Below are positions 7,630 through 14,659 of a DNA stretch of 33,707 nucleotides, piece by piece. The notes under the pieces were generated by a model that was not told the DNA's origin, searched no databases, and was given only the letters and a program-made list of their open reading frames with translations. The translations under genes and the position numbers were made by a program. The DNA is from CBFDBF01 sp050287725 (lineage in GTDB: Bacteria; Pseudomonadota; Gammaproteobacteria; Chromatiales; Chromatiaceae). The stretch is from contig JBNKCL010000038.1 in NCBI GenBank assembly GCA_050287725.1, positions 1-33,707 on the forward strand, read 5' to 3'. Every line of letters starts with the position of its first letter. Positions within the stretch are counted from its first letter, which is position 1.

Positions 7630-8849
7630 CAGGCCACTCCCCCACCGGTTCCATCTTCCGGGCAACGCCCGAAAAACCAGCGCAAGGTCACCGGCGACAA
7701 CACGGTGGTGAGCACGATCACAATCACCATACCGGCATAGACCTCGTTGTTGAAGATACCGCTCTCCCGCCCCAGCTCGGCAAAGATCAGCCCCACTTCG
7801 CCACGCGGCACCATAGCCAGCCCCACCAGTAGCCGCCGCTGCCAGGACTCCCGTATCAGCAGCGCGCCCGAAAACTTGGCGATCACCGCGACCAAAAACA
7901 ACAATAACGAAAAGCCCCAGATAAACGGTGACGACCAATCGATTTCACGCAGGCTGAGCGACAACCCCACCATAACAAAGAAGATCGGGGTAAAGAGTTG
8001 GATAATCGGGGCCATCTGGTGTTCGATCCGGGAGGCAAAATCGGCATCGGCATGCAGCGCCACGCCAAACGGCAGGAAAAAGCGGCGTGAGAGTGCGAGA
8101 CCGGCGGCGAACCCCCCCAGCAGCTCCGGCGCCCCGATAACGTAGGCCAGCCAGGCGAAAAACAGCACCAATGCCACGATGGCGGTAGGAATCAGACCGG
8201 GAATCCCGCTGACCGCGTCGAACCGCTTGATCAGCACCGAGATGATCTTGGCAGCGACCGGAGCAATCACAAAGAACAACCCCACAAACAGCAACACCTT
8301 CCCGGTATTCACCATGCTGATGCCGCCGCCGATGGAAAATTCATACAACAGCGCCAGCAACACCACCCCCAACACATCATCCAGCACGGCGGCGCCGAGC
8401 ACGATCTGCCCTTCCCGCATGTGCTGCCGCCTCAGATCGGAAAGCACCCGGACCGTGACACCGATGCTGGTGGCAGTGAGAGTGCCGCCGATAAACAACG
8501 ACACCAACAACGACAACCCGAACAGCCAGTAGCCGAAAGCAAAACCCAGGATAAACGGCACAACGAATCCGCCGATTGCAACCATGATCGACTCTCGCCC
8601 CGTTTCGATCAATCGCCGCACATCGGTCTCCAGACCGACCTGGAACAACAACAGAATAATACCGATCTCCGCCAGCAGCTTGATCACCTCATTGGGCGTC
8701 AACCACCCCAGCAGGCTTGGCCCCAGGATCACGCCGGCCAGCAGCTCCCCGATCACCGCCGGAAGCCTCAACCGCACCGCCAATTCCGCCATCAGGCGCG
8801 CGCTTACCAGAATTGCCAGCAGTTGAAGAAAAAAGATATGGGCGGTCAT
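7626..8849 (-). CDS. CPA2-family monovalent cation/proton antiporter (Kef-type, no TrkA-N domain)
   Basis: A 407-residue inner-membrane protein with about 12 hydrophobic segments. CPA2 hallmarks are GELLAGVILGPSLLGW at about 34-49, LLLFQVGLE at 66-74, TATSIG at 125-130 and the paired aspartates in AVLDDVLG at 155-161. MVPRGEVGLIFAELG near 345-360 is the conserved late helix. It lacks the cytosolic nucleotide-binding domain of KefB/KefC. It probably exchanges Na+ or K+ for H+. There is no clear ribosome site in front of the ATG. The radical SAM gene ends 63 bp upstream on the same strand, so co-transcription is possible. Confidence 0.88.
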   Translation of the reverse strand: MTAHIFFLQLLAILVSARLMAELAVRLRLPAVIGELLAGVILGPSLLGWLTPNEVIKLLAEIGIILLLFQVGLETDVRRLIETGRESIMVAIGGFVVPFILGFAFGYWLFGLSLLVSLFIGGTLTATSIGVTVRVLSDLRRQHMREGQIVLGAAVLDDVLGVVLLALLYEFSIGGGISMVNTGKVLLFVGLFFVIAPVAAKIISVLIKRFDAVSGIPGLIPTAIVALVLFFAWLAYVIGAPELLGGFAAGLALSRRFFLPFGVALHADADFASRIEHQMAPIIQLFTPIFFVMVGLSLSLREIDWSSPFIWGFSLLLFLVAVIAKFSGALLIRESWQRRLLVGLAMVPRGEVGLIFAELGRESGIFNNEVYAGMVIVIVLTTVLSPVTLRWFFGRCPEDGTGGGVAC

Positions 8850-8912
8850 TGGAAATTACTGGAAAGAGTCTGCCGGATGATTATGTAATCTTGCGCAATG
8901 GGAGCGCGCTTT

Positions 8913-9956
8913 TCAAGCAGTTACGGTCCGCTCAACCTTCGACTTTAACGTGGCGCTTTCCCGGCGAACGCTGTGGCTGATACCGCAGTAACCATTACAA
9001 CGCTGCATCATCTGACGGACGAAATAGCTGTTTTCCCAAAAAAACCGCAAGCTCCCCCGCCGAACCAGTCGCAAAGAGGGGAAACGGGTGGAAAAACAAA
9101 GCCTGGCGTTTCCATACAGATCGACCATGATATTCCGCTCATAACTGTTGCAGATGTGCTCGCTGGTCCCTGCGGTCCCGCCCCAGCCACGTCTGGCATC
9201 TCGATTCTTTTGTACGGACCGGTGATACATCGCCACCTGTCGCAACCAGCTAGGATTGATATTCAAGCCGTATTTGTTGTCGCAATCTTTGATGATTGAA
9301 ACCAACTCATCATAATCCTTGATGATGTTCTGCTCAAAAAACAGATCCGTGAACCCGCTTGGAGCGCCGAAAGTCGGTTGCAGAAAATTCAATTTCAACT
9401 TATCGGCACCGATATCATTCAACACGAACGCATAAAACGGGTCCAGTTCCCGGTAATTCTGTTCACAGATCACCGCCATCGCATAGATCGGCCTGACGCT
9501 GTCCAGTCGCTCACGGGCGGCCAGCAGCAATCGCAATGCGGTCACCGCCTTGGCATGAGATCCGACAGCCCCCCGGGTCCGATCATGCACCTCCGGAAGA
9601 TGGCTGTTCAGTGATATGGTGATTTCGCTCGGCCCTTCCCGGATCATCTGTTCCGCGATTTGCGTGTTCTGTATCCGGGTGCCGTTCACGACCGAGAAAC
9701 ACCTGAGCCCCAGAGCCCGGCAATCCCGGCTGGCGGAAAAATAGTTGTCGTAATCGAGCATCTTTTCCCCGCCGCATAACACCACCGTCCCTTGCGGATT
9801 CATCTCGGCGAACTCTTCGAAGATCTCGCTACGCCGTTGCCGGGAGATGTAACTCTCCTGATCATCCTCATCCTGTTGCCAATACAGACAGTGCTGACAC
9901 CTCAGGTTGCAGCGCTTATTCAGATCAATAAACAGAAATCGGGGAGGATTCGACAT
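8913..9956 (-). CDS. Radical SAM protein with Twitch/SPASM-like C-terminal cysteines, function unknown
   Basis: A 347-residue enzyme if started at ATG 9956. The radical SAM cluster motif CX3CX2C is Cys16, Cys20, Cys23 (KRCNLRCQHC), with the SAM-binding GGE at 62-64. Near the C-terminus, Cys269, Cys287, Cys320 and Cys324 have the spacing of a Twitch- or SPASM-like auxiliary Fe-S site. The frame continues upstream to a TTG at 10010, but the extra 18 residues are not family-like. No ribosome site is visible in front of either start. No short precursor peptide, maturase or transporter partner is recognisable beside it: neighbours are an antiporter and a metal permease. Substrate cannot be predicted. 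Confidence 0.85.
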   Translation of the reverse strand: MSNPPRFLFIDLNKRCNLRCQHCLYWQQDEDDQESYISRQRRSEIFEEFAEMNPQGTVVLCGGEKMLDYDNYFSASRDCRALGLRCFSVVNGTRIQNTQIAEQMIREGPSEITISLNSHLPEVHDRTRGAVGSHAKAVTALRLLLAARERLDSVRPIYAMAVICEQNYRELDPFYAFVLNDIGADKLKLNFLQPTFGAPSGFTDLFFEQNIIKDYDELVSIIKDCDNKYGLNINPSWLRQVAMYHRSVQKNRDARRGWGGTAGTSEHICNSYERNIMVDLYGNARLCFSTRFPSLRLVRRGSLRFFWENSYFVRQMMQRCNGYCGISHSVRRESATLKSKVERTVTA

Positions 9957-10062
9957 CGTTATTCTGATACTTGGGGAACCAGGACGACCCGAAACAGACA
10001 ATATACCCAAAACAGATCCGGCAATATGACAATTCTTCAGTGACTGCCAAAACGAACTGCCA

Positions 10063-11163
10063 TCACCCGCAGCAACCCTCGCTTCCCTTCCCGCGCAACA
10101 AAAAACGGCGCAGCGGTCGAATCCCTGTCAGCAACAGCAGCGCCAGACTCACCCAGGCAACAGGTGTCGGGGCCTCCAGGGCGGCTCCGCCCTCGCCCGC
10201 CATACCGGCGAGCAGATCCATACCGAAACGCGCCGCGGTAAAATCGAGCAATAGACCCAACAAAATGCTGACCCCGGCCACGCCCGTCAGGTAGGCCGCC
10301 AACGCCCGGCCGCCCAGCTCCCGGCGCACCAGGACGATACTGGACAGATTGCTGGCAGGGCCGGCCAACAGGAACACCAGGACGGTGCCGGGGGAGACCC
10401 CGGAATAGAGCATAGCGTGCGCCAGCGGGGTGCTGGCGGTGGCGCATACATACATCGGCACCGAAATCAGCAGCATCAGGAGCATCGCCAACGGTCCACT
10501 GCCCCACTCCGACAGCACGCTGGGAGGCGCCAGGGTCACCACCACGCCCGCCGCTACGATGCCGATGGCAAGCCACAGGGAAAGGTCATCCATGAGATCA
10601 CTGAAGGCGTAGCGCAGCCCGCGGAGCGTTCGCGCAAACACCCCCTGCGCCTCCTGCTCTTCCCCTTCTCCTTCGGCAGACCGGCAGCCACAGCCGGCCT
10701 CACAGCGGACGGTCGTCGGCGGCTCCTCTTCCGGCGCTTCCTTTCCGGTTCCAGGCTCCGCCCTCTCCGTCCGCCCCACCAGCAGACCGGCACTGAACGC
10801 CGAGAGGACGGCCGCCAACGGACGCAGCAAGGCCAGGATCGGTCCCAGCAGCACCCAGGAGAGAGCGATGGAGTCCACCCCGGTCTCCGGGGTGGCGATC
10901 AGAAACGAAGTGGTAGCCCCGCGCGAAGCGCCGGAACGACGAAGGGAAAAGGCCGCCGGCAGGGTACCGCAGGAACAGAGCGGCAACGGCACCCCGATCA
11001 ACGCGGCCCGCAGCACCGCCCCCGGCCCGGAGCCGCCCAACGCACGACCTACCAGCCGCATCGGCAACCAGGCGCGGATCAGCCCCGCCGCCACCATGCC
11101 GAACAGCAGCCAGGGGGCCGACAACAGCGCCAACTTCAGGATATTTTCGAATAGTTCTGTCAT
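10063..11163 (-). CDS. SO_0444-type Cu/Zn efflux permease (DUF318/ArsP-like)
   Basis: A 366-residue inner-membrane permease. Signatures: IGVPLPLCSCGTLPAAFSL at about 56-74 with Cys63 and Cys65, SFLIATPETGVDSIALSW at about 86-103, and a second half with PMYVCATASTPLAHAML. A soluble, Glu-rich loop at about 131-175 carries Cys154, Cys158 and Cys160, and the protein ends in a Cys pair (GCCG), features that suggest metal binding. The closest family I know is the Cu/Zn exporter typified by Shewanella SO_0444. It lies 84 bp downstream of yidD on the same strand as the znu genes, so an exporter follows an importer operon. No ArsR-type repressor is adjacent. Confidence 0.8.
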   Translation of the reverse strand: MTELFENILKLALLSAPWLLFGMVAAGLIRAWLPMRLVGRALGGSGPGAVLRAALIGVPLPLCSCGTLPAAFSLRRSGASRGATTSFLIATPETGVDSIALSWVLLGPILALLRPLAAVLSAFSAGLLVGRTERAEPGTGKEAPEEEPPTTVRCEAGCGCRSAEGEGEEQEAQGVFARTLRGLRYAFSDLMDDLSLWLAIGIVAAGVVVTLAPPSVLSEWGSGPLAMLLMLLISVPMYVCATASTPLAHAMLYSGVSPGTVLVFLLAGPASNLSSIVLVRRELGGRALAAYLTGVAGVSILLGLLLDFTAARFGMDLLAGMAGEGGAALEAPTPVAWVSLALLLLTGIRPLRRFLLRGKGSEGCCG

Positions 11164-11165
11164 CG

Positions 11166-11220
11166 GTAGACGGTATACGGCAGACGGCAGACGGAATTCT
11201 CCCCGTCTACTGTCTACTCA
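11166..11220. repeat. Short repeat cluster and inverted repeat in the yidD-permease spacer
   Basis: GTAGACGG at 11166-11173 pairs with CCGTCTAC at 11213-11220, and ACGG-type units (TAGACGG, ATACGG, CAGACGG, CAGACGG) are repeated between them. It lies directly upstream of the permease start. It may be an intergenic repeat family, a regulatory site or an RNA hairpin. Confidence 0.5.
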
Positions 11221-11247
11221 TAAAATCATCTTCAAGCCTTTACGCAC

Positions 11248-11484
11248 TCACTGATCCTTTTTCTTCACCTTCGGTTCCGGTACCGGATCGACCCCTCCCT
11301 CATGAAAAGGATGACAACGTGAGATGCGCTTGATTCCCAACCAAAGACCGCGTAATGCACCGTGTTTTTCGATCGCCTCACGCGTGTAGGCGGAACAGGT
11401 GGGGTAGTAGCGACAGTTATTGCCGAGCAGCGGGCTGATGAGATAGCTGTAACCACGGATCAGCAGGATCAGGAACCGCTTCAT
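11248..11484 (-). CDS. yidD: YidD membrane protein insertion efficiency factor
   Basis: A 78-residue protein with the full family pattern: amphipathic N-terminus ILLIRGYSYLISPLLG, then CRYYPTCSAYTREAIEKHG at about 24-42 and RISRCHPFHEGGVDPVP at about 53-69. YidD assists insertion of inner-membrane proteins and is usually encoded between rnpA and yidC. Here its ATG at 11484 overlaps the znuB stop (ATGA), with AGGAGGG upstream, so it is translated with the zinc transporter genes. This is an unusual location and may be a second copy. Confidence 0.9.
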   Translation of the reverse strand: MKRFLILLIRGYSYLISPLLGNNCRYYPTCSAYTREAIEKHGALRGLWLGIKRISRCHPFHEGGVDPVPEPKVKKKDQ

Positions 11485-12329
11485 AACGCCGCCCTCCTTC
11501 CCGCGCGAGTCCGATGCAGAAGCCAACGACTCAGCATGGTAGACAACAGGTAAGCGCTGCCCGCCACCAGGATGATGGTTGCCCCGGCCGGCAGGTCGGA
11601 TTGATAGGCGATCGTCAGACCTACGCAGGTGAACAGAACTCCCAGCAAGGATGCCAGCACCATACTGCGACCCAGACTGTGAACGTATTGAAGGGCGATG
11701 GCGGCCGGCAAGGTGAGCAACGCGATTACCAGGATTAAACCGACCACCTGGATCAACAGCACCACGGTGAGCGCCACCAGCGAGAGCAACAACAAGTAGA
11801 ACCCGGTAACCGGCACCCCGCGCAGACGCGCAAACTCCTCGTCGAAGGCCACCGCCATAAACTGCCGAAAAAACAACAGCACCATCAACACCACCACCGC
11901 ATCCATCCCCGCCATGAGCCAGAGATCCCGAGAGGAGATGATCAGGATATTCCCGAACAGATAGCTCATCAGATCCACGTTGTAACCGGGGGTACGGGAA
12001 ATAAACAGGATACCGACCGCCATCCCGACCGCCCAAAACGCACCGATCAGGGTGTCTTCCTGTTCGCGCCAGCGCAGACTGATCCAACCGATCAGGACGG
12101 CCGAAACCAGCGCCGCCACCAACGCACCGCCCATCGGATTGACACTGAAGAACAGCGCCACCCCCATCCCGCCTAACACCGTATGGGAGATACCGCCGGC
12201 CAGAAAGCCGATCCGTTTCACCACCACATAACTGCCCATGATGCCGCAGCCGATACTGGCCAGCACCCCGCCGATCAGGGCATGCTGCAAAAAACTCTGC
12301 CGTACAAGCTCGCTTAAGAATTCGCTCAT
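11481..12329 (-). CDS. znuB: Zinc ABC transporter permease ZnuB-like
   Basis: A 282-residue ABC-3 family permease with about eight membrane segments. Characteristic text includes GIMGSYVVVKRIGFLAGGISHTVLGGMG (start of the family core, residues about 29-56), SYLFGNIL and the later LLTLPAAIAL. It forms the membrane channel for the metal delivered by the ZnuA-like protein and energised by ZnuC. The start at 12329 lies 9 bp after the znuC stop. The metal could also be manganese in some members of this family. Confidence 0.9.
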   Translation of the reverse strand: MSEFLSELVRQSFLQHALIGGVLASIGCGIMGSYVVVKRIGFLAGGISHTVLGGMGVALFFSVNPMGGALVAALVSAVLIGWISLRWREQEDTLIGAFWAVGMAVGILFISRTPGYNVDLMSYLFGNILIISSRDLWLMAGMDAVVVLMVLLFFRQFMAVAFDEEFARLRGVPVTGFYLLLLSLVALTVVLLIQVVGLILVIALLTLPAAIALQYVHSLGRSMVLASLLGVLFTCVGLTIAYQSDLPAGATIILVAGSAYLLSTMLSRWLLHRTRAGRRAAL

Positions 12330-12338
12330 GCGCTGGCC

Positions 12339-13076
12339 CTAGTGGTGGTGTCCATGCTCCACCATCCGAACCTCCGAACCGTAAAGCTCCTGGATGGTCT
12401 TGCCGTCGATCTCCGCTGTCTGGTGGCACAACAGGGTGCGGTTCAGACAGGCCACCCGCTTCACATAACGGGAGATGAACGCTACGTCGTGGGATACCAC
12501 GACAATGGTCATCCGTTCGTTCACCCGGCGCAACAGATCGAAGATATCGCTCTCCACCCGCAGATCGATATTGGCCGTCGGCTCATCCAGGATGAGAATG
12601 CGGGGCTGACAAGCGAGCGCCCGCGCCACCAGTACCCGCTGCAATTGCCCGCCGGAGAGGGTGGCGATGCGGCGATCCGCCAGATCCGCGATCTCGGTCT
12701 CTATCAATGACTGGCGAACGATCGCCCGGTCCGCACGCCGATAACGCCCGAACGGACGTCCGCCGCCCAAGCGCCCCATGGCGACCGTATCCTCGACACT
12801 GATGGGGAAGTCACGGCGGAACTCCGGATACTGGGGAACATAGCCGATCTGGTGACACGCCTCCGAGGCCCGCCGGCCCAGCACCCGTACCTCACCGCGA
12901 CCCGGCTCCAGGAGCCCCAGAATGATCTTGAGCAGGGTGCTTTTACCGCCGGCATTGGGACCCACCACGCCGAGAAACTCGCCATCCTCCACCGCCAGAG
13001 TGATCCGCTCCAGCACGGGCGGACCCTCGTAGGAGAAGCTGACGTCGCGCAGCAGAATGACGGGGCCGTCGGTCAT
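12339..13076 (-). CDS. znuC: Zinc ABC transporter ATP-binding protein ZnuC-like
   Basis: A 245-residue cytoplasmic ATPase. Walker A is GPNAGGKST at 39-47, the Q-loop lies in YVPQYPEF, the ABC signature LSGGQLQR at 140-147, Walker B LILDEP at 161-166 and the switch histidine in VVVSHD. It ends in a His-rich tail (VEHGHHH) that could bind zinc. The start ATG at 13076 overlaps the znuA stop by four bases, indicating translational coupling. Confidence 0.92.
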   Translation of the reverse strand: MTDGPVILLRDVSFSYEGPPVLERITLAVEDGEFLGVVGPNAGGKSTLLKIILGLLEPGRGEVRVLGRRASEACHQIGYVPQYPEFRRDFPISVEDTVAMGRLGGGRPFGRYRRADRAIVRQSLIETEIADLADRRIATLSGGQLQRVLVARALACQPRILILDEPTANIDLRVESDIFDLLRRVNERMTIVVVSHDVAFISRYVKRVACLNRTLLCHQTAEIDGKTIQELYGSEVRMVEHGHHH

Positions 13077-13963
13077 CGGCTCGCCTCGGCGATTGCGTCG
13101 GCCACCCGGAGCAGATTGTCCGGATAATCCGGCGCCAAAGGATCGATAACCGCCACCGTTCCGCCGATGGCTTCGGCCAGGGAACGCGCCTGCCGTTGGC
13201 TAAACTGCCGCTGCATGAATATCACCCGGATACCTTTCTCCTTCGCCTCCTGGATCAGGCGCGCCAGGGTGCGCGCACCGGGTTCCTTGCCGCCGCTCTC
13301 GATCGGGATCTGGCGCAACTTGTAGGTATCCGCGAAATAGCCCCAGGAGGGGTGGAACACCATGAAATCCCGGCGGGTGATCCCCTGCAGACGCGCCTGA
13401 ATCGCGCCGTCGAGCCGATCCAGTTCCGTCAGGAGCCGATCGCAGTTGGCGGCATAGTCCGCCTGGTGGGCGGGATCCAACTCAATCAGGCGGTCGCGCA
13501 ACCGTCCGGCCATGATCCTGACCAACGGCGGGCTGAGCCAGATATGGGGATCACGGTTCCCCTCATGGTCATGATCCGGGGCGACGGCGTGATGATGACC
13601 CTCCTCCGGTCCCATCTCCCGCAGTTCGATCCCGTCACGGGCATCCAGTAAGACCAGGGTCGGGTTGACCTCCCGGATGCGGGGCAGCCAAACCTGTTCG
13701 AAGGGCACCCCGATCCGGTAATAGAGGCGCGCCTCCGCCACGTCCGCCATCTGTCTCGGGGTGGGTTCATAGGTCTCGGGACTCCGCCCCGAACCCACCA
13801 TCAGCGAAACCGCCACATGTTCCCCACCGATCCTCTCCACCAGGATCTGCTGCGGCAGAATACTGACGAAGACCTGCAGCCGATCCGCCGACGCCGACAG
13901 CGGCAGAAGGATCAGCAGGAGCAGGAAAAACGGTACAATCCGATGATCGAAACGGCTCTTCAT
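13073..13963 (-). CDS. znuA: Metal ABC transporter substrate-binding protein ZnuA-like
   Basis: A 296-residue periplasmic binding protein if started at ATG 13963, where a signal peptide follows at once (basic start, PFFLLLLILLPLSASA). ZnuA-type ligands can be traced: a His-rich loop at about 123-133 (EGHHH, HDH), His140 in DPHIWLSP, His204 in FHPSWGYF and Asp274 in VIDPLAPDY. At the first ligand site the usual SPHxY His is replaced by Glu63 (GRSPETYEPTP), so the site may be tuned differently or bind another divalent metal. The frame extends to 14062, but the added residues precede the signal peptide. It is the first gene of a znuA-znuC-znuB-yidD unit and is divergent from a zinc-ribbon protein. 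Confidence 0.9.
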   Translation of the reverse strand: MKSRFDHRIVPFFLLLLILLPLSASADRLQVFVSILPQQILVERIGGEHVAVSLMVGSGRSPETYEPTPRQMADVAEARLYYRIGVPFEQVWLPRIREVNPTLVLLDARDGIELREMGPEEGHHHAVAPDHDHEGNRDPHIWLSPPLVRIMAGRLRDRLIELDPAHQADYAANCDRLLTELDRLDGAIQARLQGITRRDFMVFHPSWGYFADTYKLRQIPIESGGKEPGARTLARLIQEAKEKGIRVIFMQRQFSQRQARSLAEAIGGTVAVIDPLAPDYPDNLLRVADAIAEASR

Positions 13964-13991
13964 CCTCTGGTTTCTCGGAAGAGGAGTAGGG

Positions 13992-14007
13992 GTGAACATG
14001 CTATCAC
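13992..14007. promoter_or_regulatory. Weak inverted repeat between znuA and the zinc-ribbon gene
   Basis: GTGA at 13992-13995 and TCAC at 14004-14007 are separated by eight bases in the divergent spacer. It is not a match to the AT-rich Zur consensus, but this is the only symmetric site seen in the spacer. Confidence 0.2.
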
Positions 14008-14082
14008 ACTCATGCGCGGCCGATTCGACGGCGCAGACCGACACCCGGAAAAAATACAGCAACTACGGCAAGCATAAACCAG

Positions 14083-14625
14083 ATGAGCAACGGCAAACTG
14101 CTGCTATACCCCAAAGACCCCGCACGCACCCCGCCGCCGCTGCAGGCCGTGGCCGCCCGTCTCGGTGAAATCGGCCTGCTCGGCGCGGCCCTGGACCGGA
14201 TCCGCGGCACCTACCGCGTCGGCGAGCGGTTTCTCCAGCTGATCACCTTCCTCGGTTGCTCCCCTTATCTCCGCTTCGATCCGGCCGCGGAGGGAGACGC
14301 CGATTTCTGTCACCTCGCCCTGGCGGGGCCCTTCGAAACACCGCGTCTGCGGTATGCCGCCAACACCCGCCCACCCCGTTGCCCGCGTTGCGGCCAACCC
14401 CTGGAGGGTTGGCGGGAGTTCGCCGACAGCGACGCCATTGACTGCCCCGCCTGCGATACCGCGCACCCGCCCCATTTGCTGGAGTGGGGCAAGAGCGGCG
14501 GCAGCGGCCGGCTGTTCATCGAGATTCGGAATATCTTCCCGGGGGAGGCGGTTCCGGGAGAGGAGTTGCTGAGGGAGCTGTGCGAACTGGGATGCGGGGA
14601 GTGGGGATATTTCTATCTCCAATAA
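14083..14625 (+). CDS. Zinc-ribbon protein of unknown function next to znuA
   Basis: A 180-residue soluble protein with no signal peptide. Two CPxC knuckles, Cys100-Pro-Arg-Cys103-Gly and Cys121-Pro-Ala-Cys124, are placed 17 residues apart, as in a rubredoxin-like zinc ribbon. The N-terminal half is Pro/Ala-rich with a helical stretch, and the C-terminus ends with CELGCGEWGYFYLQ. No ribosome site is obvious before ATG 14083. It is divergent from znuA with 119 bp between the starts, which suggests joint control by zinc supply. No function is known to me; a zinc-dependent metabolic or chaperone role would be inference. Confidence 0.75.
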   Translation: MSNGKLLLYPKDPARTPPPLQAVAARLGEIGLLGAALDRIRGTYRVGERFLQLITFLGCSPYLRFDPAAEGDADFCHLALAGPFETPRLRYAANTRPPRCPRCGQPLEGWREFADSDAIDCPACDTAHPPHLLEWGKSGGSGRLFIEIRNIFPGEAVPGEELLRELCELGCGEWGYFYLQ

Positions 14626-14658
14626 CCCGGGATTCGCATATCAACAGGCCGGGGGCTT
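14626..14658 (+). terminator. Weak possible terminator after the zinc-ribbon gene
   Basis: CCCGG at 14626-14630 can pair with CCGGG at 14649-14653, followed by CTTTTTAA. The stem is short and the loop long. It lies between convergent genes. Confidence 0.25.
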
Positions 14659-14659
14659 T

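Noticed and set aside
11485..12429. A long open frame upstream of yidD in the same phase
   Set aside because: It overlaps znuB, and the composition before residue 1 of YidD is not protein-like. The ATG at 11484 has a strong ribosome site.
13964..14082. Search for a Zur box in the znuA/zinc-ribbon spacer
   Set aside because: Only the weak GTGA-N8-TCAC repeat is present; no AT-rich consensus half-sites were seen.
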